Notes: generated by a model from the letters alone, not told the origin. Counted from the stretch's first letter, positions 23,150-34,298 are shown. The stretch: 64,000 bases of DNA from Bicyclus anynana (GCF_947172395.1 NC_069099.1:11971740-12035739); one strand, 5' to 3'. Numbers and translations: made by a program.

Positions 23150-23526
23150 TACTAATATTATAAAGAGGTAAAATTTGCGGTGTTGTAGGGGATAATCTAT
23201 AAGAGCTAAAGTTTGTCGAGTAGTAGGGGATACGGCGGCTAAAACTCACGTGATATTAGGTCGGAGTATGTCCGACTAGTTTCAAACCCATACGGGGCCC
23301 TTAGTCATGAGCTGGTTCTTGTAACACGGCACGATCCAAACTAATATCACGTGAGTTTTAGCCGTGTTTCATGTGTAATAGTAGGGGATAATCTCTCGAT
23401 TTACAGAATCGATTTGGAAAACTCTTTTAGTAATGGAAAGCCATGTTGTTTGTGAGCGTCATAGGCTATGTTTTATATCCATATTTTTGAGGGAACGGAT
23501 AATACGCGGGTATAACTGCGTCTGCT
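23150..23526 (+). mobile_element. Helitron-like type B' element interrupted by a MITE
   Basis: Head CTAATATTATAAAGAGGTAA, body GTAGGGGATAATCTC, end TAACTGCGTCTGCTATT without intact CTAG. The MITE at 23232-23368 splits it. GTAGGGGATA motifs occur three times around the break. Confidence 0.65.
23232..23368. mobile_element. CACGTG-type MITE, copy 1
   Basis: ACGGCGGCTAAAACTCACGT on the left is matched by ACGTGAGTTTTAGCCGTGT on the right. The interior includes TACGGGGCCCTTAGTCATGA. The second copy is at 62951-63121. Confidence 0.8.
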
Positions 23527-23609
23527 ATTAAAAAATCAAGTTTATTTATACAGGTAATTCGGCTGAACTTGGAGTTTTAAGAAAATTCAATAAGGCATTA
23601 TTTACTTTA

Positions 23610-23715
23610 TCACACAAGCTAAGCTAAGCTAAACTAAGCTCCATATCCCCTCTCCTATTTGAAGGGAGGCTTGGCCCTGTAGTGGGCTGTAAAATAGGCT
23701 GATATTGATGAGTCA
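23610..23715 (+). mobile_element. SINE family C, 3' fragment
   Basis: CCATATCCCCTCTCC, GGGAGGCTTGGCCCTGTAGT and AAAATAGGCTGATATTGATG. The end resembles the SINE-C at 53640. Confidence 0.5.
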
Positions 23716-23846
23716 GAAAAATGCTGAATACATATCATTGTTAATTTTTTTTTCATTTATTAAGGAAAACAAACAGTTGTACATTTTATTTAATATTAAA
23801 TTTATCTAGATATTAACATTAAGCCAGTAAAGTGTTCATAGTAAAA

Positions 23847-24050
23847 TCTATACTAATATAATAAAGCTGAAGAGTTTGTTTGTTTGTTTGTTTGATTGAA
23901 CGCGCTAATCTCAGGAACTACTGGTTCGATTTGAAAAATTCTTTCACTGTCAGATAGCCCATTTATCGAGGAAGGCTAAAGGCTATATATTATCCCTATA
24001 TTCTTACGGGAACGGTAACCACGCGGGTGAAACCGCGCGGCGTCAGCTAG
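23847..24050 (+). mobile_element. Lep1-like Helitron element, intact ends
   Basis: A|TCTATACTAATATAATAAAG at the start and GCGCGGCGTCAGCTAG|T at the end, 204 bp. (GTTT)n occurs near 23876-23893 and hairpin-forming CGCGGGTGAAACCGCG before the end. It is the only clear Lep1-like copy on the + strand here. Confidence 0.87.
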
Positions 24051-24334
24051 TAGACAAATAATTACAAAGATATACTTACTCGTACTTAGTTATTTAGTTT
24101 TGGCTCGAACACAACATTCAAAGATAAGTTGCAATCAGGAAACGAATTAAACATATTTTTCTGAGTGCAGACGCAAAATAATAAAAGAATAAATCATTAT
24201 ATAATTTTATCAGCAAAAAATTAGGTAGTTACAAATCAGGAAAGTTTTACTTATTTGCGATGTAAGAAACGGGATCCTCTAACCTGACCTAAATGTGATG
24301 TAATTGGTAGCTCTTTTACTTTGCTGTAGCAATA

Positions 24335-24525
24335 TGTCAAAGTTGGTCAAACCATTGTACGAAAGCAATCATGATCCTGGTTTCTAAGGACATATTGCTG
24401 TGATTGAGGATCCTTTTGTTGGTGCAAATGAAGGCAATATTTTTAGGACTGCCACACAGCTTCACGTGATCTTTAAATTTGGTGTTTCGAATGTCTTAAG
24501 GAGTCCAATAGTACGAAAGTATTGA
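24335..24525 (-). repeat. Segment M, copy 1
   Basis: Shares GAAAGCAATCATGATC, GTGATTGAGGA, GAAGGCAATAT and TTAAGGAGTCC with 25035-25245. The two copies flank an RTE LINE fragment. Confidence 0.65.
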
Positions 24526-24529
24526 TTAT

Positions 24530-25035
24530 TAGCGGCCTCATCACCAGCCGATATCATTATATCAACCGATGGATGTCCACTGCAGGACATGGGCCTTTTC
24601 TAAGGACTTCCAAACATCACGACCCTGGGCCTATAGCCAAGCCAACCAACAAAATGTATTGGAATGACAGATCTGATCGACAACTTGATTACGTGACCTG
24701 TCCATAGTGAATGTCATTCCCATACATTTTTTTAATTTTCGAAGGTTTTTAGAAAGAAAATCGACGTACCACTTGACTAAGGCCTCTGAGCCGACTGCAT
24801 CCAGCGAATCCCTGCGACTCGCTTGGCGTCGTCAGTCCACCTGGTGGGGGATAGACCAACACTGCGCTTTTTAGTGCCTGGTCGCCAATCCTTGGGACCC
24901 CAACGTCAATCGGCTCTTCGAACTATGTGTATCGCCCATTGCCACTTTAGCTTCGTGACTCGTAGAGCTATGTGGGTGACTTTGATCACGCAGAGATACT
25001 CCTAACATAGCTCGTTCTATCGCCCGCTGTGTAAT
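24530..25035 (-). mobile_element. RTE-type LINE 3' end, split by a MITE
   Basis: Minus-strand protein remnants include RITQRAIERAMLGVSLRD, then degraded AKVAMGD and downstream TTRWTDD-type sequence. GATGTCCACTGCAGGACATG is the ORF end. A MITE occupies about 24638-24785. Frameshifted. Confidence 0.75.
24638..24785. mobile_element. MITE related to 39867-40066, inserted in the LINE
   Basis: GGGCCTATAGCCAAGCC at the left, AATGACAGATCTGATCGACA and AAAGAAAATCGACGTACC inside, GACTAAGGCC at the right. It interrupts the RTE coding sequence between GACCCTGG and CTGCATCCAGCG. Confidence 0.65.
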
Positions 25036-25245
25036 TCTGAACCATTGTTTGAAAGCAATCACGATCTTCGTTTGCCTTTTCCTATTCTGTGATTGAGGAC
25101 TCTGTTGTTGTGGCTTACGAAGGCAATATGTTTACGATTACTGCCACTCGTAAGTCTCGCCTGGCTTTTAAGTGCAGTGTTTTAGTGTTTTAAGGAGTCC
25201 GACGGTACAAAATGTTAATTAGTAGCGGCTTCATCACCAGTCGAT
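25035..25245 (-). repeat. Segment M, copy 2
   Basis: See 24335-24525. This copy has CCTATTCTGTGATTGAGGAC and ends AGTAGCGGCTTCATCACCAG. Confidence 0.65.
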
Positions 25246-25980
25246 AGCCGTCCAATTTTAGATATTACTTACTTTTTTAAGGACTTCTAAATACGTATTG
25301 AGCCACCTGTTTTCAACATACTCATGCATCCCGTTTCATATTGAGCATGCATTACATACCTACATTCGAAAGTGAAGTGTATTTATCCCATTAACTCACT
25401 TTGGAGTGGTAGGTCTAATCTCCAAAATCTTGTTACTGTAACAGGACTAGTGCTAACCCTAATCAAAAGCCTCGAAAACGCCACATGTCTGACAAATATT
25501 TAAGTTCATTCGAATGTTCTAGATTAAATTATTTTAAAGGCAATCTCCAGGCACGTAGTACATTACGTCACAAAGTGCTACGAATTTGGCGTTATTATTG
25601 AAAATTGGTGAGTGGGAGACGGCAGCCGAGCCTCCACGTACAGCCTTTCATTGTTTATTCAACACATAAACACCCCTAATTTTGTGTAGGTAGTCCTTTC
25701 GTATTGAATTTATATTGGATCTCGTATAATTGACAACTTATTCAAAGCTAAAGGTTTCACTTTTTTATATGTGTAATAGACTCACGGTTGACCACGATCT
25801 CACCTAATAGTAAGTGTAGATTGTGGTCAATGCGTTGAAAAATAATATCAACAAGTTTTGCCACAGGTTGATTTAAAATACTCGTACCGTAGGTAGGCAT
25901 ATCTAAGATATAAAATTATCGCGTCACAGTGTCTGTGATTGCAAACGTTTGGCTAGTTCGATTTTAATGAGTTTTTGTAT

Positions 25981-26250
25981 ATTTGGGAGGTAGGAACAGG
26001 AGGTCTTTTCACACTCCTAGTCCCACTAGTTTGTTATCGTGTTTTTTACTGAGAAAGAATATACCTAATATGGAACTTAAGCTAACTTATCTTAATGACT
26101 ATACATATAAGCCTACAGGTGGAATGGTGGGAAGAATACTGGCTGCATTTCCACGCTGGATAACCAGGCTGATGCTTTGCGCAAAAAATGAGCCAGCACC
26201 ACCAGTCGAGGGAACTAGCCGCGGTGAAATGATTCGGAGAAAATTTTTGG
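25981..26250 (+). repeat. 'SPVEATNRG' repeat, copy 2
   Basis: Encodes GRILAAFPRWITRLMLCAKN then PPVEGTSRG. Same family as 21935-22065. Confidence 0.5.
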
Positions 26251-26383
26251 CACTGCCAGTTTACTTTCGTTCTCTTAGTTATTCGTTCGTTTTCTTAGTT
26301 ATTTATTTATCTTTTTTTTTTAAATTTTTAACAATGTTGATAAAATACAAAATAACACTATTAAAAATTTATAAATAATAATT

Positions 26384-26575
26384 CAACCCCCCCCCGCTGC
26401 GCGACATTTGAGTACCCAAGCAACCGGTGGTCAGGGTTCCAGAGTGAGGAACCTCCTCACGCGTCGTCTCAAGAATAACTGCCTTCTGTATCCGACCCTT
26501 GAACCAACAATTTAGCGAAAGCTTCTTGAGATGTTGGTCGAAGCTTTTTGCTATAAGACCATTGTGTTAGATTTT
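26384..26575 (-). mobile_element. LINE ORF 3' end, copy 3
   Basis: GGTGGTCAGGGTTCCAGAGT is the complement of the RRFLTLEP-stop region seen at 11280. Preceded by a run of nine to ten C residues (26384-26394). Confidence 0.6.
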
Positions 26576-26939
26576 TAATTATTTAAATAATTATAAATAC
26601 ATAAGACAACATATAAAAACTCCTTCTTCTAGATAAATATTTTAATCTGTACTGTTTATTAATGATTATGGTTTTATTCTGAGGTTTGGTTGGATTGTGG
26701 TCTATGAAAAAGGATGATGACATGTTAAGTGGTGTTAAGTAAACTTAATTAATGTATTAACCATCTACTAAAGTAACAATTTGTTTAAGAAGGAGTAATA
26801 AGTTATTTGGAATACAGTTTAATCATTACAGCTTGTGTTATTTTATTCCTATTTTATTAATTGATTGAAACGACTATCGGATCAATAATAGTTGACTCAA
26901 CATTCCAATAGTGTTCAACATAGTGTTCTTAGTATTATT

Positions 26940-26992
26940 ATATATTATATGAATGTTTACATGGCAGAGTAACGTTTGCCAGGTCAGCTAGT
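26940..26992 (+). mobile_element. Helitron-like 3' end fragment
   Basis: GAGTAACGTTTGCCAGGTCA then GCTAG|T; no matching head. Confidence 0.4.
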
Positions 26993-27319
26993 TATTAATA
27001 AACGATCGCCCGATTTATAAAGTGAGTGCCATTATATTCGCAGTAAATTAATAACTCATATCAAGTTGTTATAAATAAAATAGTTAGGGGATTATAAATA
27101 GACAAAGGCTCTCGATTGGCCACTCCCTCGGATAAATCCCAAACGTGTAAGCCTGTTTCAGATAGATTATGTAAATGGTGTAGAAGCGATCCCATAATAG
27201 TATTGTTGTTAGTATACGAGCTTAGTCAAAGATGGCCGGATAACGTCTTCAAATGTTCACATTTACAAACCTTTTCATATTATTTTCCTTTGTTTTTTAT
27301 GAATAATAAATATTTTTTT

Positions 27320-27610
27320 CCTTCAAATCAAATCAAATCAAAATTCATTTATTTCAAGTAGGCTCAGTTTACAAGCACTTTTGACACGTCAGTTGACTAT
27401 TTGTAAAGATTCTACCACCGGTTCGGAAGGCAGGTTCTGCTGAGAAGATACCGGCAAGAAACTCAACAGTTGCTCTTTTGAAAAAGTCATACAGTATTAT
27501 AATTTACAATTGATAACAATTACAATTTCTTATAGTTTTATTTCCTGTGTGAAGGTGGAAGCTGATCCAATGGCCTCCAAGCGCCTTTCGTTTGAACCTA
27601 CGGGTTCCTG
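27320..27610 (-). mobile_element. Retroposon repeat L with (TCAAA)n
   Basis: (TCAAA)n at 27325-27341, TTCATTTATTTCAAGTAGGC, then the same body as 9031-9350 to CCAATGGCCTCCAAGCGCC. Confidence 0.75.
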
Positions 27611-27738
27611 AATAATTAATTTGGACGAGATATATTTAGGTTTCAGGCAGAGATCGTTTCGAATTGAAAATAATTTACGTAACCTTAATAGAAAAATTGT
27701 CGTTTTCGTTCGAAAATGGACGTGGTTTTATTTAATAC

Positions 27739-28205
27739 TAGTGGACGCCCGCAACTTCGTACCCGTGAAATATTGTTTTCACAAATCTCGCACAAATCAC
27801 AAAGATTGATAGTGTAGTGTTAAGTGTTACATGGGAAATCACGTGAACAAAGTGACCTAAAGACGTAATAGTTAGTGAAAGACTAAGATTAAGTTATTGA
27901 ACATTATCTTAGTATAATAATAATATATTGTAAGTTTGGGTTAAAGGTTAATCACTAATTAGTCACATAAGTAGGCTATATCGTAATTTTATGAAGAACC
28001 AGATTGGTACTTTACAACAGAGAAAAAAAAAAACAAATCTCGCGGGAACCATATATTTTTTCGGAATAAAATGTAGCCTACATGTTGTTCAATAATCTCC
28101 TCTATCGTCCAGTGAATGTACCATTTAAATCGGTTCAGGCGTTCCAGAGATTAGCCCAGACAAACAGACAGACAGGCAAAATTTTAAAAAGCTTGATTAT
28201 TTAGT
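27739..28205 (-). mobile_element. Helitron-like type A element with about 230-bp internal insertion
   Basis: CTAGTGGACGCCCGCAACTT at the left. The body stops at ACAAATCTCGC (about 27782), and the same 11 bases recur near 28034 where the body resumes. The right part includes (CAGA)n at 28164-28176. Confidence 0.55.
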
Positions 28206-29090
28206 ATAAAACACTTTAAAAACTCATGTGTCAAAGTACTCATCAAAACATCATCATATTTTTTTGTACTAAAACAGAAAAACTACAGGCATTCTCGAGT
28301 TTTTAACGATTGTGTTGGATAGCGGTACTATTCAAATTATTGAGCCAAAAAAATTACAAATATTAAAAAAAATTGCGACCATGGTAGTTATTAATAGCAT
28401 AGGGTGTCAAAAAAAAAATAGAATATTTTTTTTCATGTAGATACGTTATCGATACCTTTCTCTGAAAAATAAGCATTTGAGCAAAAAAAAAATATAATCC
28501 AACTCTGATTATATATTTTATTTAAAAATACGGATATACGAATACTTACAGATGGATTAGAAAAGTTATTCTATAATATATACTTACAAATGGATTAAAA
28601 ATTTACTTTTTGCGAAAGAAACTTATTTATTTGCTTGGCAGGTCTTCGACAAATCTTATAAAAGAGCAAATATTCAAATTAAAATAAAAAAAAATCTAAG
28701 CCTATAGGGATTTAGGACGAATGTTAGCTGGTTATAAAACTATCGGTTTTATTTGTATCCCTTTTAAAAGAAGGCTAGGCCTTTTCCTCTAAGATATTTA
28801 TTTTACAGGCCACGACCGTTATTTCTGAGTTCGACGTTTGTGCTACAAATGTCGCAAATATATTTGTATTTCAAATCTAGGTTAGGTTACTCGACAAACA
28901 ACAAAGTCGTAAAATATTATGGATTACTTACCTTCTCATTTTCCTGGATCTGTGATCCAGTACGATTTTCTAGAGTTTTGCAAATCAATGCGTAGTTTTT
29001 TGTATATGTTTGTTTTTTGTAGCCAATGTTGCTTCGGATCACGAGTTCCCGGCGTCTAGTCTAGGGTTTGATTATAAAATACTGTTTTAG

Positions 29091-29138
29091 CTCAGAATAC
29101 AAAAATACACAAAATACAGTGTTTCTTTGTATTCTGAG
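29091..29138. repeat. 13-bp perfect hairpin
   Basis: CTCAGAATACAAA (29091-29103) and TTTGTATTCTGAG (29126-29138), with AT-rich loop. Confidence 0.8.
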
Positions 29139-29174
29139 TATTTTACTATTTCTTTGTTCTAAGAAATATTCATT

Positions 29175-29400
29175 CCGGATGCATTCTCAGCCCGGTGTTG
29201 GGATGTTAGTGGTATCACACCCCCGTGCAACAAAGCACGTTATAGCTTGGCAAGTTCGATGACGACACTCCCATGATATGCGGGTGACGCGGGTGTGTAA
29301 TCGGGGAAGTGAGGTGCACCAATCGCGGGTTTTTCATTCATCGCTACACGCCCCCCGGCCCGCGCGTACTATCTGGAGTGTTATGAACGAATTTGCCAAA
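29175..29400 (+). other. GC-rich segment of unknown identity
   Basis: CCCGGTGTTGGGATG and AGCACGTTA resemble SINE-C (53700-53760). The rest (ATGATATGCGGGTGACGCGG, TACACGCCCCCCGGCCCGCG) stands out from the AT-rich intron. Probably a dispersed repeat; not identified. Confidence 0.35.
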
Positions 29401-29426
29401 CTATAGGAATTCACACAGAATTGTTT

Positions 29427-29754
29427 GACGGCCTCCATGGCGCAGTGGTATACGCAGTGGACTTACAAGTCGGAGGTCCTGGGTTCGATTCCCGGCTGGA
29501 CCGATTGAGGTTTTCTTAATTGGTCCAGATCTGGCTGGTGGAAGGTTTTGGCCGTGGCTAGTTACCACCCTACCGACAAAGACGTATCGCCAAGCGATTT
29601 AGCGTTCCGGTACGACGTCGTGTAGAAACCGAAAGAGGTGTGAATTTCATCCTCCTCCTAACAAGTTAGCCCGATTCCATCTTAGATTGCATCATCATTT
29701 AGCATCAGGTGAGATTGTAGTCAAGGGCTAACTTGTAAAGAATAAAAAAAAAAT
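29427..29754 (+). mobile_element. SINE family A, full length
   Basis: Head GACGGCCTCCATGGCGCAGT, B box GGGTTCGATTCCCGG intact, full body, A-tail. The best preserved SINE-A head in the window. Confidence 0.9.
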
Positions 29755-30460
29755 TAAGTTTGATATTACACAGCTTCAAAGGGCCGTTAGATCTGAGTAC
29801 AAACTTAATGATTCCACGCGTTACAGAGCCAAAGAGTCCCGACAGACGTAGACGGGCAGATGGACAGCAAAGTGATGCTATAATGGTTCTGTTAAATCTA
29901 TTTGGAGAACGGTACCCTAAAAACTAGTCTCATTTTAAAGCATGTCGAGATTCTGCTGCAGTTTCAGAAGTACCTATTTGGATTACTTGGGATAAAAAGT
30001 TCCTCAAAAATACAAACTTTACGTTGTTATTTTGAGACTGCAAAACGACTTTTTTACCATGGGGGCACCCTTTTAACTTTCGCGAGGTCAGGAAGATAAA
30101 AAGCCGGGTATTTGATAAATTGAACTTTATTTTGGGGCGTTACGAGATGACACTGATTAAATACTGTATTTTGGCTAACTTTTTTACTGCCTTATGAAAT
30201 TTCAGTCTCACGATGTTCTGAAAAAATACCCCTGACGTTTTATACGTTTATTTGCTTTGTCCCATAAAGTAAACAAGTTAGTTTTGTTACCTACGATGGT
30301 AATAAGGTAAAAATGTAGTAAATACTTATACTTAGCATATAAAACAAAAAATTGTGATTAAGAAAAACGACTTTCCGACTAATTTATTTTATTTATTATA
30401 CATTTAAAAGATATAACTCTTATATAATTTTTAATCAATATGTTATATATATGTTATGTA

Positions 30461-30682
30461 TACAAATCTAACGATTAATATGTACCTACGACGTCCCTAG
30501 TGCGTACCATTTTGTATGGGGCGTTTTTCAGGGTTCCGCGGCCACGCCGCAAATCTGACCCTTTAAATCCTTGTAGCTCCGAAAGTAATGATCGCAGATA
30601 CCCTGTTACTTTTACAAAATTGCTTTACTATTAGCATACTCCTAATTTATATACATTTTAAAAACTGTCATCATCCCTATTG
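30461..30682 (-). repeat. Unclassified dispersed repeat, copy 2 (inverted)
   Basis: GTATGGGGCGTTTTTCAGGG and AGCTCCGAAAGTAATGATCG are the complement of 7981-8206. Confidence 0.75.
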
Positions 30683-31052
30683 TAAAAACTGATGGTCTGT
30701 AGCTCGCAATATTTTTGATTTGATTTGAAAATACTTTATAATTTTTGTTTCAGAACCAGATAAACACATATCTTTAACGCCATCGAAAATGTAATGGTTA
30801 GGTTAAGTAGTTTAAAATTAATAACTTGTGACATTATTTTAGGTTTTTGGCTTCAAGCTACAACTTATATCGATCTAAGTTATTCTAGTTCTGTTACGTG
30901 TAGCACGCAACCACATTTTACAAGTAACACGTAATTTTATAAGCAAAGTAATGAATGGATATTAAACTTAGAATTTTTTGTATAATTGTATTAGCATCTT
31001 TGAGAGATTTTATCCGGTCAGATGACCTATTCACTATTTTGGTCTTTATTCG

Positions 31053-31285
31053 TCGTCATCAACCCATAATCGGCTCACTGCTGAGCTCGAGTTTCCTCTC
31101 AGAAAGAGAGAGGTAAGGCCAGTAGTCCACCACGCTGGCCCAATGCGGATTGACAGACTTCACACAAGCAGAGAATTAAGATAATTCTCTGGTATGCAGG
31201 TTTCCTCACGATGTTTTCCTTCAGCGATTGAAACACGTGATATTTAATTTCTTAAAATGCACACAATATATATATATATATAAAG
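31053..31285 (-). mobile_element. SINE family B, truncated at a (TA)n tract
   Basis: CATCAACCCATAATCGGCTC to TTTCTTAAAATGCACACA, then (TA)n at 31266-31281 replaces the head. Confidence 0.82.
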
Positions 31286-31979
31286 TATAATAATATCATC
31301 AACAAAATTAATTATACATTTTATTAAATCGGATTAGTATTCTAAATTAATAATATTTTAAAAATGTATTTCAATAGTTTTTTTTTTATGTTAATTATAA
31401 AACAGACACCAACAAACTTTGTCAGCTATTTCTAACTTCAAAAGTAGACCAATTTTACATTTTATGGGGAGAAATTTAAGCTTAGCCTCGTAACAAGTTT
31501 AAAGAGTAGTTTCATTCATATATGCCTCTAGTAATATATGTATATCTATATCGCCCTCCTACGTTGAAATATTCATTCATACATTGTTTGTACATTAGCA
31601 TACTCATATGCTCTTATTTTGTAGACATCAATAACAAAATGTATACATAGTAACAAAAATAAGCTTTTGCTTTTGAATGGTGAATTTTATTCAAGACGAA
31701 AGATAGACGCTTTCAGAGATATGAATATGTAAATATAAATATATCTAAAATAAGTTCTTTATCTTGCTCTTTATCTTGATGTATTTAAATTGTACATTAG
31801 CATAAGAAAATCGTAAGAGTGTCTCAGTTTGAGACAAACATAAAGGAATGTTACTAAATCCATCGGTCCATGTCGTCAATGGAATGATTGACGATCGAAT
31901 TGTATTTATTCCGAAAAGCTTTCTAATTAAAAAGGCCCTCACCCATCGGTTTAAAGGATGAAAAGTATTTTATATCAAA

Positions 31980-32172
31980 CTAGCTGACGCCGCGCGGTTT
32001 CACCCGCGTGGTTCCCGTTCTCGTAAGAATATGGGGATAATGTATAGCTTATAACCTTCCTTGATAAATGGACTGTCTAACACTGAAAGAATTTCTCAAA
32101 TTGGACTAGAAGTTTTTGGAGATAAGCGCGTTCAAACAAACAGACCCTTCAGCTTTATAATATTAGTATAGA
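31980..32172 (-). mobile_element. Lep1-like Helitron element
   Basis: CTAG at 31980-31983; GA end at 32171-32172; conserved CGCGCGGTTTCACCCGCGTG. Confidence 0.85.
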
Positions 32173-32819
32173 TTTAGTACGTTAAAATATGCTGCGGGTC
32201 CGTTGCCTAAATATTTCCTGGCCAAACCATTATTTACTGTCATTAATAATAGTTTGACCCAGAGTTTTTAAGGTAACCTACTCGAAATATATTTTTAACG
32301 TACTAAATTTGAAACACTATTCATCCATTAAACAAATGGGTGAATGTCGTTTCTAATACGGATCTTCTACTACGAGTATTAAAACCGGAGTCAGATTTGC
32401 CCACAGAGGTTTCAGCACTTTGTAGCTACATATTTTCTTCCTTCTCGATGATAAATAAAGACTATATTTTTATATAGCTATAAACATAAACTTATAGTTT
32501 TCAGAATTTAAGAGTGTCAAAATATACGTTTTTTGCGGTATAAGCTACTGTATTTTTTGTTTTAGAATTTTGTTTCTTTCACAGCATTAAGAGACTGTAG
32601 AGATCCTTGAATAATTATGATTTATATTTATGATTGATATCTCCACGCGTTTCCTAGGTTAAGGGGCTTTTATAGAGAGACGGACGGCAAAACGATAATT
32701 CCGTATTTTCCTTTTAAAGTCCGGAACCTTAAAACAACTGTTTAAATTTGTAAATAATATTTTTCTATTGTTTGTTGTATTTTATGAATGCTATTAAATG
32801 TTTTTATTTCTTTTTGCAG

Positions 32820-32849
32820 TAAAAAAGGCGCGCTACGTGGGTATACAAG
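32820..32849 (+). CDS. unc-13: Unc-13-type C2A domain, 30-nt microexon (exon 2)
   Basis: The exon is 30 bases between a TTTTTGCAG acceptor and a GTAAGA donor, phase 1 in and phase 1 out. It encodes (V)KKARYVGIQ, matching the VKKAKFQG start of the Munc13/Unc-13 C2A domain: end of beta-1 and the first loop. It is only ten codons, so gene finders would easily miss it. The next exon follows after 1.6 kb and continues the domain in frame. In conventional C2 domains this loop carries calcium-binding aspartates; none is present. A small foldback element begins 59 bases past the donor. Confidence 0.85.
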
Positions 32850-32907
32850 GTAAGACCATGTTTTACTAAACATTTCATTAAATTAAGATATTTTAGCCTA
32901 TTTTTTA

Positions 32908-33080
32908 GCGGCTATTCTGGAACGATATTTTTTTAACTCGCAAGTGCGAGTTTCGAATTCACCTCTATCTCTCTCTGTTTAACACGATACTATAAAATGA
33001 GAAAGATAGCGTTAAATTCGAAACTCGAGTTACGATTCTCCACTTCTCTAACGATACAAAACATCGTTAGAGAATAGCCG
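32908..33080. mobile_element. Foldback MITE beside exon 2
   Basis: Ends GCGGCTATTCTGG and AGAGAATAGCCG between TA dinucleotides. Inner arms ACTCGCAAGTGCGAGTTTCG and AAATTCGAAACTCGAGT also pair, so most of the 173 bp can fold. Confidence 0.7.
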
Positions 33081-33086
33081 TACTGA

Positions 33087-33955
33087 TCTGGGGGTAGGCT
33101 TCTGTCGTGGCTAGATATTACCCTATGGGCAAAGACGTACCGCCAAGTGATTTAGCGTTTCGGTATGATGCTAAGTAGAAACCGTCAGGTATAAGAAAAA
33201 TAGTAGTAGTTGAGAACGCTGCACTGCAAATTGTAGACGAATACATGCAAAACCTAGGACATATGATCTAGTTGGGTAGGTCCAATTTCGAGAAAGAGGA
33301 GAACCGCCGAATCCAACTCGGCTAGGCTGTATTCGGGAAACTTCACCACATCTTATCGTCCGAAATTTCAAAAACTTTTGTCCTCAGTGTCTGAAGACAG
33401 TGTGTTCAGTCTTTGAACAGTGCTTGTTGACAGTGATGACCTATGGTTCCGAGACTTTTCCGCTAACTATGGGCCTCATAAGAAAGCTCAGAGTAACACG
33501 GCGAACGATGGAACGAGAAATGTTTGGAGTATCTCTTTATCTGCGTGGTCAAATTAGAAACGAGGAGATCCGCAGAAGAACCAAACATAGCTGAACGAGT
33601 TGCGAAAACTGAAGTGTATTGACACTTCAGTTTTCGCAACTATGTGCCCCGCCCATTGGGGCGCGGCACATAGTTCGAAGAGTCGATGGACGTTGGGGTC
33701 CCGAAGTGCTAGAATGGCGACCCCGCCCTAGTATGCTGTGTTGGTCGACCCGACCAGGTGGACTGACGACATTAAGCAAGTCGCAGGGTTTCGCTGGATG
33801 CAGGTGGCTCTGTATCGTGATGTTTAGAAGTCCCTACAAAAGGCCTACGTCCTACAGTGGACGTCCATCGGCTGATATGATGATGATGATGGGTGGAATA
33901 AACTTGTACATCTTCCAAGTTAGCCCGCTTCAATCTTAGACTGCATCGTGAGTAA
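33087..33955 (+). mobile_element. SINE family A split by an RTE fragment
   Basis: SINE-A body up to GTAGAAACCG at about 33183, then resuming near 33893-33955 with GTTAGCCCGCTTCAATCTTA. The gap holds the LINE fragment listed next. Confidence 0.65.
33188..33892 (+). mobile_element. RTE-type LINE ORF 3' end
   Basis: Frames read LGRSNFEKEENRRIQLG, VFEQCLLTVMTYGSETF, LIRKLRVTRRTMEREM, GQIRNEEIRRRTK, then IVRRVDGRWGPEVLEWRPRP and a (GAT)n tail at 33880-33891. It has stops, frameshifts and an inverted duplication at 33598-33671. Matches the C-terminus of RTE-clade endonuclease-reverse transcriptases. Confidence 0.82.
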
Positions 33956-34298
33956 GAAACATAAACTGCAATTTATCTGTTTCCCAGTAAATAACATGGC
34001 GCAAATAGCTTTCGCTTCCTTTTTAATGTGGTTAATTAATTGCAGCTTTATTCAAAATTCAGACACGTTTAATTAATTACTGTTGGAAATCGGCCATGGA
34101 GTAAATTTTTGAATAGACTTAAATGTGACTAAAGTTTGCAGTACTACTTTTCTTATTTAAGTATCAGTAGGTATGTATATTATGTATAATGTGGAATATA
34201 TTTAATGTGAAAAGTTACTCATAAAAATCTTGATAACCACTTGACGTACAAAGTTGAAATTTAGCAGGGAGGTAGTTAACAGTTAGTAGACGTCCGCT

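Larger units (their letters stand above)
16970..32819 (+). other. Intron 1 (candidate), 15.85 kb
   Basis: Runs from GTGAGT at 16970 to TTTTTGCAG at 32811-32819 if the candidate first exon is right. It is mostly dispersed repeats, listed separately. Stretches over 300 bases where I see nothing definable are 16970-17640, 17923-18228, 18611-18937, 19346-20276, 22744-23150, 25261-25980, 26576-27115, 28206-29090 (very AT-rich, several poly-A/T tracts), 29755-30460, 30683-31052, 31268-31979 and 32173-32810. Confidence 0.45.

Noticed and set aside
33400..33939. Two + strand ORFs as host genes
   Set aside because: They are broken RTE LINE coding sequence with family motifs and a (GAT)n tail.
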